NCBI RefSeq assembly: GCF_019393635.1
Contig: NC_057861.1
Coordinates: forward strand, 166,014,303 to 166,078,302
DNA length: 64,000 nucleotides
Source: Dromiciops gliroides
Taxonomy: Eukaryota > Chordata > Mammalia > Microbiotheria > Microbiotheriidae
Reading direction: 5' to 3'
The translations under genes and the position numbers were made by a program. How positions within the stretch are numbered: the stretch's first letter is position 1; each line of letters starts with the position of its first letter. Below are positions 12,905 to 26,502 of this stretch, in pieces. Under the pieces are notes generated by a model. That model saw nothing but the letters and a program-made list of their open reading frames with translations, did no database searches and was not told where the DNA came from.

Positions 12905-13076
12905 ATATGTATGTGTGTATGTAAGTATGTATATAATATATACATATATAATATATACATATATAAAATGTATTAGATATACATATACATCTGACATCTG
13001 TATCTATCTGACATCTGTATCTATCTATCATGTATCTATGTATCTATGTATCTATCTATGTATGTATCTATCTCTG
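12905..13076. repeat. TATG then (ATCT)n microsatellite
   Basis: An imperfect TATG/TATA array runs into an imperfect tetranucleotide ATCT/ATGT array. Confidence 0.8.
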
Positions 13077-13928
13077 TGATCCTTCCAGTGAGTGGGCTTC
13101 TTCCTAAATGACAGACAAAACTAGAGTGTTATAATTGGTTCCTGTTGCTCTTCATGTACAACTCTCTGGCCATTTCCTTGCCAGTTTCCTCATAATGAAG
13201 GAACTTTCACCCTGGGGTGCCCCATTCATCAGCAAATTTGGTGGACTCCCATGATGACTCTGTAACATCTTTATTCCACAAAGTTACTTTCTTTTTCTAT
13301 CTGTTTTGCAAGCTGGCCTGGCTTGTTCAATTTTCTTTCCTACACTAGCGACATTCATTCTCTATGAGGAAAGCTGTTGAAATGGAATGCTCTTTATGGT
13401 GACCAGTTGTGTTTTGATAATTCCAAATTCTGAATGCCTCAGTACAACAAACATGGAGATGTCACAAAATAGTAGCATTTATGACTTCAAATGCCTGTCT
13501 GGTCATGGAAACACCAGTAATTCTGGCCCCAAATGAATTAGTTCAGTAACTGAGAGGTCAGAAATTGTGTCACCAACAGAAATACCTTGAATGGCACTTC
13601 AATGACAACCATGAAATACCACTGTCATAGAAACTTTTTATTCTGCACAGATTTCCCCTTAGGCCTCCAGAAGCCTTAAGAGGAGAAACATTTTCTGTTC
13701 CTTTGCCCCATTTTTGTTTGAATAGGACTTCTAGGAGCCAACTCACCTATAACTCTTATAGTCATCCAGGAAAACCAGGGTTAGCTTCCCTCAGAGGTTT
13801 GTACTCAACAGGCAAACAATCTCCCCTATGTCTTATCTTTCCTTTGGATAACTTTTGGACTTGTTAGACAACAAAGGTTGAGGCAGTGTCATAAAATATT
13901 TAAATTGGAAGATACCACTGAGATAACC
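13077..13928. other. Intergenic, nothing recognised
   Basis: Balanced-composition non-repetitive DNA with no supported open frame, SINE or L1. Confidence 0.4.
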
Positions 13929-13942
13929 TAGTTGAACATTCC

Positions 13943-14015
13943 CTTTTTGTTTGTTTTTTTTGGCAAGGCAATGAGGGGTAAGTGACTTGCCCAAGGTCAC
14001 ACAGCTAGTACGTGT
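13943..14015 (-). mobile_element. 5'-truncated WSINE1-type SINE
   Basis: Only the 3' half of the SINE is present (from its tail to 'acagctagta'). It lies between perfect 14-bp direct repeats, tagttgaacattcc, at 13929-13942 and 14016-14029. The duplication shows it was truncated at insertion, not by later deletion. Confidence 0.9.
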
Positions 14016-14461
14016 TAGTTGAACATTCCTAAACATCATGACCTTTACTTTCACTCCATCTCAGCTACACAAAGGGGTGGCCATATCTTTGACATAACTA
14101 TCACCCCAAATCATTCCATCTCCATTATCCAGAACTCTGAAATCCCTTGAGATGATCATAAACTTCTATCTTTCCACCTCTCCCTATGCCTCATTCATCT
14201 TAAATCTCTTCATACTCCTTAGGCCATTTAGTTCCTATGCCCTTCCCAGGTCTTTTAGCCCATCACAACTGATCTGATCTTCCTTCCTTCCCTTCTCTGT
14301 TTTTAACCTGTGTTTGACTATTTCGACCATATTCTATCTACCCTTGAATCTCTTTCCTCCTGGCCTATCACCAGTCATGCATTGCCTAATGACAATCCTT
14401 GATTTATCCCAACCATCTATTTTCTCCATTCTTAATCACACATTACCCTGGAGTTCACGTT

Positions 14462-14655
14462 CAGTGGGAAAGGTGTTGGGTTTGGAATAAGAAACCCTGG
14501 GTTCAAATCCTGGCTCTGCTACTTAGTCTCTGTATAATCTTGGGCTAGTTGCTTAATATCTTTGAGCCTCAGTTTCCGCATTTTAAAAATGAGTGAGTTG
14601 GATCAGATGACCTCTAAGATCCCTTAAAGCTCTAAATCTATGATCCTATAAATAC
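14462..14655 (+). mobile_element. MIR-family SINE
   Basis: Old mammalian MIR pattern: 'gggttcaaatcctggctctgctactta', 'gagcctcagtttcc', then 'gatgacctctaagatccct'. No target-site duplication survives. Confidence 0.75.
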
Positions 14656-16389
14656 ATCTGGAGAAAGTCACAGGATCATGTCAACTAGGTCACTACAAAC
14701 TTATGTTACCTAATTTCAAATTGTCTCCTTGTTGCTGCATAATGATCCTTTTATTCTTTACTATGTGACCCTTTCTCACACTTTCTAAAGCACTTATCCC
14801 AGACCTTCTGCTCTATCCTTGAACAACTTCTTCCCTACATCCCCCCAATACCTCATCTCAGCTTACTCATTGCTTTGTGACGTGGAGTATTGAGTGGGAG
14901 AAGCTTTACCCATTCAACATAGCTGAAAAGGAAAGCTCACACTTGTAATGAAGTGTTTGAAAAAAAAAATGTGAGTTGGCTTAAGATATGTTTTTCTTTT
15001 TAAAATTCCCCTGCAGTGACTATAAGATAATGACTTACATTGATAGAATTAGCACTTAACAATTTACAGAGGGCTTTCACATCCATTATTCCATTTGATT
15101 GATGTTAACAGCAGGTTTAAGTGGCCTAACACCATCAGTTATGCTGTTCTTTGAAAATGTCACCACTAGCCCATCATCTATAGAAACAGGTGATGAGTTG
15201 TTTTTCTAGTAACTGTGATAGATGTTGGCTGAACCTTCCCAAGAAACAGTCCCATTGTAATAGTAATAGTTCACATTGACAGAGCACTTTAAGTCTGACA
15301 AAGGACTTTGCATTTGGGACCCTGCTGACCACAGCAGGGGCATAGTCTGCTAGCCCAGGTAGGGGTCAATCCCACAATTTCTCTTTCTTTATATCTGTAT
15401 AATACCCAACTGGCCACAAATGAAATACCATCCATTAGCACCTATGAACACATAGCCCAATGGGTTTGACTACTGCCCTACTAACTGTGGGACCATGTGT
15501 AAGTGACTTAATCTCCTTGAGCATCTTAAAATGGGCAATTCAATTCAACATTAGTTGCCTCCACTTCTCTTTCACCAAATTACTGAAAAAATTTGATATT
15601 GGAATCCCTCAGAACCACACACCTATGAGTGTGCCCCATTGGTCAAAATGCCTCCTTTGACTCTCATCTGCCATCTCAAAGTTCAAGCCTCTAATAAAGG
15701 GCTTTTCATAGCTACTCAAACACATTTGAAAACTGACTTCAACATGGATAGAGTGGTACTGGAAACATGTGATCCTTCTTCAATCATGTTAAGTACAGAA
15801 AAGAACAAGCTAACCAGAATATCTGCTTAGCTAGGACATCTTATCTAACCTTTCTTCAAGCTGGCTTTCAACCTCATCACTTTCCTGAAACTGTTCTCTC
15901 CAAGGTAATGTCTTAATTACAAGGTCTAATGGACTTTTCTAAAACTCTATCTTTTTTAAAAAACCTTTTTGTATATTCTGGTAATGTTGACTGCCCTCCT
16001 GTTCTGGATACTCTCTCTTCTCTGGGTTTGCATGAAAATGATCTCTCTTTATTCTTCTACCTGTCTGATAATTCCTCAGTTTCCTTTTTTGAATCATTGT
16101 CAATGTCAAGCCCCCAACTTGATTGTCTACCAAGGACTTGGTCCTTGGTCTTCTCTTTTCTTTCTATGGTCTCTCACTTTGTGACCTTATCAGTTCTCCT
16201 GAGGTTCAGTCCTCCATCACTGTCTAATGGATATTTTGAACTGGATGCTCCATAGGTGTCTCAAACTCAATATGTTCAAATGAAAATTCATTGTCTCTTC
16301 CCTTAAGCCTACTCCTCTTCTGAACTTCCTTATTTCTGTTGAAAACCACCATCCTTCCAGTCACCCAAGCTGACAACCCCTTGTTATCT
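14656..16389. other. Intergenic, no gene recognised
   Basis: The segments 15025-15110 and 15260-15330 have short MIR/L2-like phrases ('gacagagcactttaag'). The 108-codon open frame at 15929-16255 has no recognisable domain. Confidence 0.4.
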
Positions 16390-16640
16390 GGCAGCTAGTT
16401 GGTATAGTGGATTAGTGTTGAACCAGGAATTCAAATCCAGCCTCAGACATTTTACTAGCGGTGTGTCTCTGGACAAGTCACTACACATCTGATTGCCTTA
16501 GTTTCCTCATCTGCAAAATGGCAATTATAATAGTGTCTACCTCCCTGGGTTGTTGTGAGGACCAAATGAGATATTTTAAAGTGCTTTTCAAACCTTAAAC
16601 CTCCATATAAATGTTAGCTGCTATTATTCTAATCCTTAAC
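16390..16640 (+). mobile_element. MIR-like CORE-SINE
   Basis: tRNA-like head ('gcagctagttggtatagtgg'), core with 'cctcatctgcaaaatggc', and tail 'gggttgttgtgaggaccaaatgagat' ending in 'tgttagctgctattatt'. Old and diverged. Confidence 0.75.
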
Positions 16641-16937
16641 TCAACTCACATATTCAATCAGTTGCCAAATCTTGTCAATTCTACCCTACATAACATCTCT
16701 CTTATGTTCCCCTTATCTTTACTCACACAGCTACCCCTTCTCCCAACCTCCATTTCAGGCCCTCATCACTTATAGTCTGGCCTGGTGCAACAACAGCATC
16801 CTAATTAGCCTCCTTACCTCAAGTCTCTCTACACTTCAGGTCAGCCTCAATCTAACTTCCAAATTGATTTTCTTAGAGTGCCGTCCTTTCTCCTGACTCC
16901 AGCATCCTAGAATCTCTGTCTTCCTTCAAGACTCAGC

Positions 16938-17590
16938 TCAAAATTTGGAACGATGCCCAAAGGGCAATAGAACTGTGCATACCCTTTGATTCAGGTTTAT
17001 ATCCCAAAGACATCTCAAAAAAGAGAAAAATACCTATTTGTACAAAAATAGCCCCTCTTTGTGGTGGCTAAGAATTGGAAATCAAAAGAATACCCATCAA
17101 TCAAGGAATAGCTAAATAAACTGTGGTATATGATGATGATGGAATATTATTGTGCTATGAAAAATGACAAATAGGATGATTTCAGAAAGGCCTGGAAAGA
17201 CTTATATAAACTGATATGTAGTGAAGTGAGCAGAACCAGGAAAACATTATGCACAATGACCGTAATATTGTTCAGCAAAAAACTGTGAATGAACTTAACT
17301 CTTTTCAGCAATACAATGATCTAAGACAATCCCAAAGGACTAACGATGAAGCATGCTATCCACCTCCAAAGAAAGAACTGATATTTATGGAACACAGACC
17401 AAAACATGCTACTTTTCACTTTCATTTTTTTCTTTTATTCAAGTTTTCTTGGTAATTTCTATGGTAATATTTTGCATAATTGCACATATGTAACCCACAT
17501 CTAATTGTTTACCACCTCAGGGAGGGGGGAGGGGAAGGATAGAATTTGGAATTCAAAATTGTAAATAAAAAGGTTTATTATTATTTTGAA
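16938..17590 (+). mobile_element. 5'-truncated L1 3' end with target-site duplication
   Basis: ORF2 end plus 3' UTR of a second L1 lineage ('gaagtgagcagaaccaggaaaaca', 'cagcaatacaatgatctaag', 'cttaccacctcaggg'-like UTR). It is flanked by perfect aagactcagc at 16928-16937 and 17591-17600. Confidence 0.88.
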
Positions 17591-17689
17591 AAGACTCAGC
17601 ACAAGAGCCACCAGCCTACCCAAGCTGCTTTCTCCCAAGGTTAGTTTTGCATGTGCTTGATATATACCTATATATGACTGCTTCCCCTG

Positions 17690-18180
17690 TTGAACGGTAA
17701 TTTCCTTGAGGACAAGGACTGTCTTGTTTTTGTCTTTGCATCATCCATGACTAGCACACATTAGGTACTTAACAAATACTTGTCTATTGATTGAACATTT
17801 AAATGCCTACTTGTGTCAGGCACTGTTTCAGGTGCTAGGGATCAAATGACAAAAATAAAACAATCCCTACCCCCAAGGAGATTATATTAGGGAGATACCA
17901 CATGTGCATAACAACAATAATGATGATAATAATACCTAGCATTTATATACCAAACACTGGGCTAAAAACTTTACAATTATTATATTATTTGAACCTCACA
18001 ACAACCCTGGTAGTCAGGTGCTATTATTGCTCTGATTTTATGGATGAGGAAACTGAGGCAGGCAGAGGTTAAGTCAATTCCATAAGGTCACAGGACTAAC
18101 AAGTGTCTGATGCTAGATCTGAACTCTGATCTTACTTACTCTAAGCCCAGCATTCTCTCCACTGTTCCACCTACATGTAT
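17690..18180. mobile_element. L2/MIR-like old repeat cluster
   Basis: The segment 17695-17790 ends in the phrase 'cacacattaggtacttaacaaatac' typical of L2/MIR ends. The segment 17930-18180 reads 'cctcacaacaaccctgg...gaggaaactgaggca...' and is an antisense CORE-SINE head-to-tail copy. Confidence 0.6.
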
Positions 18181-18339
18181 GAAGTGCTTGTATACTTTAA
18201 AGTTTATCATTTATTATTAATATAATTACATAATAAAATACATGTAATGTAAATTATATAACAAAATTACAATATTATAATATGTATATATATGTGTAGA
18301 CAGTACAATACAAGGTAATTTGAGAAAGGAGAAAAATCT

Positions 18340-18585
18340 AATAATTTGAGGAGATCAGGGAAAGCTTCTTAGAGTAGGTGGCACTTGAACTGAGACCTAA
18401 AGGCAGATAAAGAATTTGAAAGGTGGAGATAAGGAGTAAATGCAGTTCAGGCACAGAGGATGGCTTGTGTATGTGTACAGGTATGGGGGATGAGGCACAG
18501 GGTTTAGAGTCTAGCTATTAACCCAGTTTGGCTGGAGTATAGAGTTCCTGGGAGGGAATATGGTATGCTGTACCTATCTTATAGT
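18340..18585 (+). repeat. Old interspersed repeat, family not assigned
   Basis: Related to 550-880 and 56300-56550: 'cacttgaactgagacctaaagg...aggcacagagga...agtttggctggagtatagag'. Non-coding. Confidence 0.5.
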
Positions 18586-18742
18586 TTTTTTTCTTTTTCT
18601 TTTTTTTTGCAGGGCAATGAGGGTTAAGTGACTTGCCCAGGGTCACACAGCTAGCAAGTGTCAAGTGTCTGAGGCCGGAATTGAACTCCGGTCCTCCTGA
18701 ATCCAGGACCAGTGCTTTATCCACTGAGTCACATAGATGTTG
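18586..18742 (-). mobile_element. WSINE1-type SINE
   Basis: An antisense full-length copy with a T/C-rich tail. The head ends near gatgttgcc. Confidence 0.9.
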
Positions 18743-20659
18743 CCTCTCATTGGGTTTTGAAGATCAAATGAGATAAAGGACATAAAAAATATTTTCCAAC
18801 CTTAAAGCACTTTCTAAATGTTGATTGTTAAAGAGATAATTGTTACATGGTGTGACAATACTATGACTGAGTTCCATAGGCAATATGCATTTATAGTCAC
18901 TCTTGGTGTGTTCTATAAGTTTCCACGTCAGTGTTGTCTGATGTCAATTTTGAGTTCCTTGAGCACAAGGGTGGCTTCCATTTTGACCAATTTCATGGAG
19001 TCCGACAGTACACATAACTGGATGGCATAGGATGCACCAGCTATGATCCAGATTTATAATTAGGAATTGTGTTTAGGTCAAATTGGGGCAAGACAAAATA
19101 GATGGTGAGGCAGGAGAGGTGAGTTTCACCTCCTGCATGAATGCTGATGAAGAAAAAGCATGAATATCTTAGGAGATTATGGGGCTTCTGTGCTGCTGAA
19201 GGGTTTTTGAATGTTGAAGAGGCTAGGGATCAGGGCTGGGATGCAACTACAGGGTAGAATAGGCACACCCCAGGTCAATACTGGTGGCACCCTCTAAATT
19301 TCAGGACCCTGAAGTAAAGCCCCACTTACCCTGCCTTAGTTATAGCTTTTCTTTTAGGTCTTTTGTATGTAGATGAGACCCTATTCTCTTGGTTTTCAGC
19401 TCAGCCAATCAGTTTGACTATCCCAAAAGCCCCTTGGTAAAGCTGTTTAAGAATTTGCATTTTCTACTCCTTTTATTTTGCTTCTTTTTAAACCTAAGTT
19501 CCAGAGCCACAGTTTCCTTTTGGCAATGAAATGATGCCTGTAGAAAGACAAGGACCCACACCCAGGCAGCTGATGTTCTTATGTAATGTGGACAAATGCT
19601 CCTCAACTCCCTTCTCTGGCTCAGTCTCTCTCAAGGTTTGATGAGCCAGGTCACTGATTTATTTCCACACCATACAAGTTGCTAGCTCTTTAGAAAAGCA
19701 AAATAAATCCTCAGAACATGACAAAATAAAGTTGTCACCAGCTAGGGAATGCAATTGCTGAAGGACTGAGAATCCCTCCTGCTCACTTTGGCTCAATGGC
19801 ACTCTGTGTCTTTCTATCAAAAGGAGAGACGCTGAAGTATGTCAGGAAAAAAAGACAGTTAATTGGCTTTACAGTTTAGCATGAGCAGAAAGAATTGGGT
19901 GCTTTTAATTTGGGCCTTCCCTGAGTGCTTCCTTTGGTGTCTGACATCAAAGGGACAGTGCTGCATAGTAAAGAGAAGACAGGGATTGGAGTCAGAAGAT
20001 CTGGGTTCAAGTCTCAACACACTGACCCATAACCACAACACGGCTGACTATAGCACATTGTAAGATGGGGGCAATAATATTCACACTGCTTACCTCAATA
20101 AGGTTGTTGCAAGGGATGACCAAATGTGTTATTATTCCCTCTGGCTAGTTCACAGACCCTTCCTGTCTTTTGCTTAGCATCTCTTGGATAAATAGGGAGT
20201 TTTTTTTTTATTTCTAGAGTAGGAAAGCATTTTGACATCCTCAGAGGAGGGTTGCTAGATAAATACAATAAGCTGCATTTCTTTCCAAAACAACTAATTG
20301 GTCTTTCAGTGACAGAGTCAGCAGTGAGACTCTTTCCAAGGCCAGGAGCTCATAACTTAGGGTAGGGCTCCTGAGATCCCTGTGCTTTTATTTCTCATTT
20401 ATTCCTTTTCTTATTTTGGATGTAGCACCTAAATCATCCCTTCATGAAAAGAGATTGAGCAAGATGATTTCTTACCCCCTTTACAGCTTGAAAATTCTAT
20501 GAACATGAGTTATAAAGAAGGTTTGGGCTTCTCACTCATTCAACTTCTGTTTCTTTCATAATTGACAAAAATTGAAGCCTTTCTAAGCATTGGGTTTTAG
20601 AGTTAAATGTTTGAGCTCATCATAAGTCCCAGTTGTGTTGGTAGATGTCAGCAGCTACT
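18743..20659. other. Intergenic, nothing recognised
   Basis: The stretch 19960-20130 has worn MIR phrases ('gaagatctgggttcaagtctcaac'). The rest is unremarkable and no open frame shows domain similarity. Confidence 0.4.
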
Positions 20660-20800
20660 AGAGAAATACACTGAATTTAGAATCAAAAGACTAGATTCAA
20701 ATTCTAGCTCTGCTTTTGATTTGCGAAACCTTGGGCAGACACTTTTCCATCTCTAATTTCCTCTTCTGTAAAGAAGGGGTTCTACTAGATCAGTGGTTCT
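20660..20800 (+). mobile_element. MIR-family SINE
   Basis: 'ctagattcaaattctagctctgc', then 'ccttgggcagacacttt' and 'tttcctcttctgtaaag': a diverged MIR. Confidence 0.65.
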
Positions 20801-21009
20801 TAATTATTTTTAATCATCTGCTCCTTTGGCCATCTGGTAAAGTCTATGGACCCCTTCTCAGAATATTTTCCCCTTGATTCATAATTGAATGAAATGCTAT
20901 GTTTCAATGAGCAATAAGTGAAAAATGAAGATTCAATATCCTCCCCCTCCCCATCCAAGTTCACAGACCCCCTTGGCATCCATCCATGGATACTTTTTTA
21001 GTGCAATTT

Positions 21010-21600
21010 CTTTTTAAAATAATAATAAACATTTTTATTTAAAGTTTTGAGTTCCAAATTCTATTCCTCCTTCCCTCATTGCCCTCCCCTCTCCCTGAGA
21101 TGGTAAGCAATCAGATATAGGTTATACGTGTGCAGTTATGTAAAATATTATCATATTAGTTATTTTGTATAAAAAAATTGAAAAAATGAAAGAAAGTGAA
21201 AAACAGCATGTTTCAGTCTGTGTTCAGTCAATATCACTTCTTTCTTTGGAGGTGGATAGTATGTTTTATCACTAGTCCTTCTGGATTGTCTTGGATCATT
21301 GTGTTGCTGAGAATAATTAAGTCATTCACAGTTCTTCACTGAACAATATTACTGTCATTGTGCACAATGTTCTGCTCACTTCACTATACATCAGTTTATA
21401 TAACTCTTTCCAGGCCTTTCTGAAATCATCCTGTTTGTCATTTCTTATAGCACAATAATATTCCATCACAATCACATGCCACAGCTTCTTTAGCCATTCT
21501 CCAATTGATAGGCATTCCTTTGATTTCCAATTCTTAGCCACCACAAAAAGAGCTGCTATAAATATTTTTGTACAAATAGGTCTTTTTCTCTTTTTTGGTG
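21010..21600 (-). mobile_element. 5'-truncated L1 3' end
   Basis: The antisense match to the L1 lineage at 16938-17590, covering the 3' UTR ('agttttgagttccaaatt', 'agatggtaagcaatcagatatagg') and the ORF2 end, stops near 21600. Confidence 0.85.
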
Positions 21601-22099
21601 GTGCCTGGAAACTTTTTGGCCCCAGATTTAGAACCCCTATATCAAGTAAACTCTAAGGTTCCTTCTTATTTGGATCCTATGATCTTGTGTATGTGACACC
21701 ATCAATTAGAAGATGTATGTAGAAAGAATAAAATCCCTTCCACTTCCACCAATCCTCAGAAGTCCACTTGGGTGTTTAAGTTCTGTTCCTATTGTATAAC
21801 TCTATAGAGGTTCCCATTCTTCCCAGACCTGACACATTGCAGAATTCTCTCAAATCAGGGTCAGCTTTACTTTCTCCATATACTTCCTTGTGTCCCAGTA
21901 TCTCACATGCTTCATGATACCAGAATCATATAATTAAAAAGTACTTTATTACATATTTGGCCACACAAAGTATTGTGCTGAGCACCATATATAGTGAGTT
22001 AAACAATCCCAGGCTTTAATCTTTAGGACTCACAACTTAAGACAGATCAATATTGACATGAATGCAAACAAGCAGACATTGACAAGAGACATAAAATAT

Positions 22100-22450
22100 C
22101 AAATTATTTTTTAAATTTCCATGTATCTTTATTTGTTAATTTATAGTATTTTATGTAGTTGATAACTTTCCTTTTTTTCTTTTGAAAACAACTTTTCCAT
22201 ATTCTTTGGCCATTGGGAATAGCTTGTATTCTAATATATTATATACATTTATTAGATAGTATATTGGATCTTTATCAGAGACATTTGCTACAAAGATTTT
22301 CTCCCACTTCATCCTTTCCTTTCTGATTTTAGTTGCATTGATTTTGTTTGTGTAAAATTCTTTCAATTTTACGAGTCAAAATTGTCCACTTTATCTCCTG
22401 TGATGCTCTCTATCCCCTTCTTCTATCCAGAGTTGTATAGAGTTACTTCT
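22100..22450 (-). mobile_element. L1 ORF2 internal fragment
   Basis: Antisense ORF2 ('catcctttcctttctgattttagttgcattgattttgtttgtgt' region) similar to 12281-12460. It is separate from the following 3' end because the order does not fit one element. Confidence 0.6.
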
Positions 22451-22460
22451 TTCCTGATCA

Positions 22461-22490
22461 TCTCATTCATTCATTCATTCATTCACTTAT
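22461..22490. repeat. (ATTC)n microsatellite
   Basis: Tandem cattcattc copies followed by ttattt, at the join between two L1 fragments. Confidence 0.85.
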
Positions 22491-22494
22491 TTAT

Positions 22495-23062
22495 TTTTAG
22501 TAATAATAATTTTTATTCATAGTTTCGAGTTCCAATTTTTATCCCTACTTCCCTCCCTCCCTTCTCCCCTCCCTAAGGTGGTAAGCTATCAGTTATGGGC
22601 TATACATTTACAATGATGTAAAACATATTAATCATTTTATACAAGAAAACTTGAATAAAAGAAAGAAATGAAAGAAAGTGAAAAATAGCATGCTTCAGTC
22701 CGCGGTCAATCAATATCAGTTTTTTCTTTGGAGGTGGATAGTATGTTTCATCAATAGTTCTTTGGGATTGTCTTGGATCATTGTATTGTTGAAAATAGTG
22801 GTCATTCACAGTTCTTCGTCAAGCAATAATCCTGTCTCTATGCACAGTGTTCTCTTGGTTCTGCTCATTTCAATATACATCAGTTCATACAAATCTTTCC
22901 GGGTCTTTCTGAAATCATCCTGCTTTTCATTTCTTATAGAACTATAATATTCCATCACCTTCATATACCAGAGCTTGTTTAGCCATTCCCCAATTGTTGG
23001 GCATTACTTTGATTTCCAATTCTTAGTCACCACAAAAAGAGCTGATATAAATAAAATATAGA
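22495..23062 (-). mobile_element. 5'-truncated L1 3' end
   Basis: The same 3' UTR and ORF2 end as 21010-21600, similarly truncated, with its own point changes. The frame is broken. Confidence 0.85.
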
Positions 23063-23346
23063 ATTATTAACATTATTTTTGGTGGTGGTGGTAGGGAAGA
23101 AAATGCAAACTGTAAGGCAGGAAGTGAATAGAATTGGAGTGAATTCTTTGCCTCTCCAATATAGCACATAGTGGAAACATCATGGTACCCTGGATTCAAA
23201 TAAAGCCCAGCTCTATCTGCCATCTTCTAGCCTGACAACTCACAATCCTTATCCCAAAGAAGGAAATTGGGGGGAAAACCCTAACTTCATCCTTCAGTTC
23301 CTTGTCTCCTTCTCCCCTGTCAGTACACTAGAAAAAGTACAACCAT

Positions 23347-23381
<35 letters not shown>

Positions 23382-23439
23382 ATAAAAAAAGAGAGGGTAA
23401 ATATTTTATTTACATTGCAAGACATTATTTTGTTCTCTC
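23063..23439. other. Intergenic with (GT)n array
   Basis: A (GT)n array lies at 23348-23378. No gene is seen. Confidence 0.5.
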
Positions 23440-23860
23440 TAAACCTTCCCAAAAGATTTTTTTCCTTTTGCAAACTGTAATTTTTTATAAGCTGTTCCTT
23501 CTTTCACAATACGACTAATATGGAAATAGGTTTTTACATGATTACACATATATAACCTATATTGAATTGCTTACCATCTTAGGGAGAGGGGAGGAAAGAG
23601 AAAGTGGGAAAAATTGGAACCCCAAATCTTATTTTTATTTATTTATTTAGTTAGTTTTTAGTGAGGCAATTGGGGTTAAGTGACTTGCCCAGGGTCACAC
23701 AGCCAGCAAGTGTTAAGTGTCTGAGGCCGGATCCGAACTCAGGTACTCCTGACTCCAGGGCTGGTGCTCTATCCACTGTGCCACCCAGCTGCCCCCAAAT
23801 CTTATTTTAAAATGAATGTTAGAAATGGTCTTTACATGTAATTGGCAAAAATAAATGACT
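23440..23860 (+). mobile_element. L1 3' UTR interrupted by a SINE
   Basis: 'ataacctatattgaattgcttacc', then the AGGG-rich stretch and 'acatgtaattggc', as in 3943-4947. It is split by an antisense SINE. Confidence 0.75.
23637..23792 (-). mobile_element. WSINE1-type SINE nested in L1 3' UTR
   Basis: A full antisense copy with direct repeats cccaaatcttatttt on both sides (from 23621 and from 23793). The SINE is younger than the L1. It is the last WSINE before the repeat-poor NRN1 domain. Confidence 0.92.
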
Positions 23861-26431
23861 ATTAAAAATAAACCTTCACAAAAATCCTTCAATGATAGCT
23901 CTTCTTTAGCTGGAAGCAACCTTAGGTCCTTATTGGCTATGTCAATAAGCCATGGATTTTGGTTCTGTAAGTTCCTTGACTGAAAATATTATTTCATATT
24001 TTTCTTTTCTCTAGCAACTAACAGAGTATCTGGCACATAATAGGTGCTTAATAAAGGATGATTGATTAATTGAAGGGTCAGGTTCTGAGAGGTTTAACAA
24101 CATGTGCATGGTGAATTTTCTTTTTGGCAATAGTACACCTTGAAAAATGTTTACTGAGACAAATATGGGTTGAGAACAACATGGGAGGGTGGGTAACACG
24201 AAGAAAGAAATCATGGACCTTCTTCATATTGGAAGTATCTAGAAATGTACCCAAAGACTATATGATAACTTGTACACCCCAAAGGATTAGAAGAGTGGGG
24301 GAGAGGCAACAAATAACAAAGCTCAGAAATAAATTTGGTGTGAGAACTTGTTGCATTGTAGTCTAAAAATCACATAATAGTTCAAAGGAGAAGAAAAGAG
24401 TGATTTCAAAAGAAATTGTATGGAATCAAGGCTGTTTTGTGAAATGAAGTTGTATGTAACTTATTGAAATCAATATGAAAATGACTTCTATTGTGTTAGG
24501 CAGAATAAATGCCCCTAAGTTCTATATCTCAGAAGAAAACCAGATCTTGCAACATTTCTAAGCTGTACATTAATGAATGTGTGACTCACACTGTCTCCTT
24601 TTCCAAGTTACTCATTTTAGACTATCTATACTTGACCAAAGCTAAATGACCTACTTCATTTGAGATATTCTCAGTGCCTTAGGGACACCACAATTCAACT
24701 TGCTTCGGGGGAAGGTCCAGGGAGTCAATGAACAGAAATATAAAGGGCCCATTATGATTTTTCACAGTCAATCTCTGGAGCTGAGCTGAGCTGTAGAAGA
24801 AAAATAGTGACAGCTCCTAGTATACTGATCTCTGGCATCTGTTCACAGTCACTCAATCATGCTCAAATTAATTGTCTCTGGCTGATGCTACAGAGTTTAC
24901 CTTCTCAGACATGCTTTTGTCTCCAATAAAGACAAAATACTCTGGTGGTTGTCATTTAAATAAACGTCCTGGGACTCTATCATCCCAAGGAAAGGGGCAG
25001 CCCCATCTTCACCTCCCCCACCTTCTTTATCAGGTTTTCACTAATTTCAAAAGTAGCACCCTGATTTAGGGAGCAGGAGTAAGTGGTAGTCTGAACTTTG
25101 TAGCTTTACAGCATCTTTACTTAATACCACATTCTTTTGCCATATACCTCATATGATTCATTTTGTGAGTTCTCAAGGGACTGGACCAACTTCCTTCTGT
25201 ACCCTGAATAATATATTGAGTTGAAAATGCCACCACCATTAACAATCAATCCAACATGTGATTTGCCCAGGTGATGAGGTAGGTAGCTAATATTAGTCAC
25301 TGTAATTTATCAGGAGAATAACTCACTGATGATACATTTCATGAATGTATCATCAAACCATCTATCATTCTAATGATGAACTTTTCTTATCTGAGCAACC
25401 CTTGTGACTGTCCTGAGAGAGAATTAAGGGAAATCAAATCCATTCCTATTATGCTCCTAGAAAAAAGGAAGCAGATATTCTATTCTTTTGAGCAAAGGGG
25501 CAACAATAGTGAAGGTAATTATACATTTCTAGGCCACGGTTCTTCAAAACATCCAATTATTTTCTTGTTCTGTGAAAACTTAGTCCCTCAAATTTTCCTT
25601 CTCATACTGTCCCCCAGACTAAAAAGAGAGATCTTTTCCCTCACCCCTTGTCTCTTGTTAAGCACATATACATATATAGTGAAAGAGTATCATGAGCACC
25701 TACCATTGTACCTTCATGGAAATATACTCTGTACTCTAGACAATTGTAATTTATTCTTCTGCTAAATTGGTGGAGCACAAATTGGGCCTTCAGAGATATA
25801 TCTGGGTTGGGTTGAAGTTATCACTCTTTCCCCAGGACATAATCCCCAGGAAATCAGATAAAAAGGGAAAGGAAGCTCTAAAATAATTAATCAGATAATT
25901 CAGGCCAAATAAACATCATCACAATTGCTAACATTTATAGATATTTATGGTTTGCAAAGTGTTTTTCATAGAACAACCCCAGGTATTTCAGGAAAGTGTT
26001 TTGTTTTTTAAAGAGTCAGCAGCTCACATTTATATAGCTTTAATGTTTAAAACAGGTTCTTCTCTCAACTCTGATTCATAGAGATAAAAATCACTGGCAT
26101 ATCATCTAACTCTGTGCTTGGCTTGTCCTGGATAGACACTGAGTGGGCCTCCTAGTCTTTGTTATACTCAGAAAAAATCCCCAACCCACCACATTTCCAG
26201 TTCTTTCCTTGTTCCTGTTATTCTCTTCTCTCTTTCTCCCCTCCTCTGCTTGCCTTCGACAGCAGTCAGAGAGTAGAGTTCTGTGCTGACAACAGCAGGC
26301 CGCAGCTTCTTCTTACTCCAAATGCATTTATCTAATAGCCTAACTGGGTGGTTGAAAGCCAGCCTGCAGCAAACTCAGGCTGGGCTATCTGGAAGACATG
26401 CCCTGAGATGGGGTGGGGGAGGAGAAGAAGG

Positions 26432-26502
<71 letters not shown>

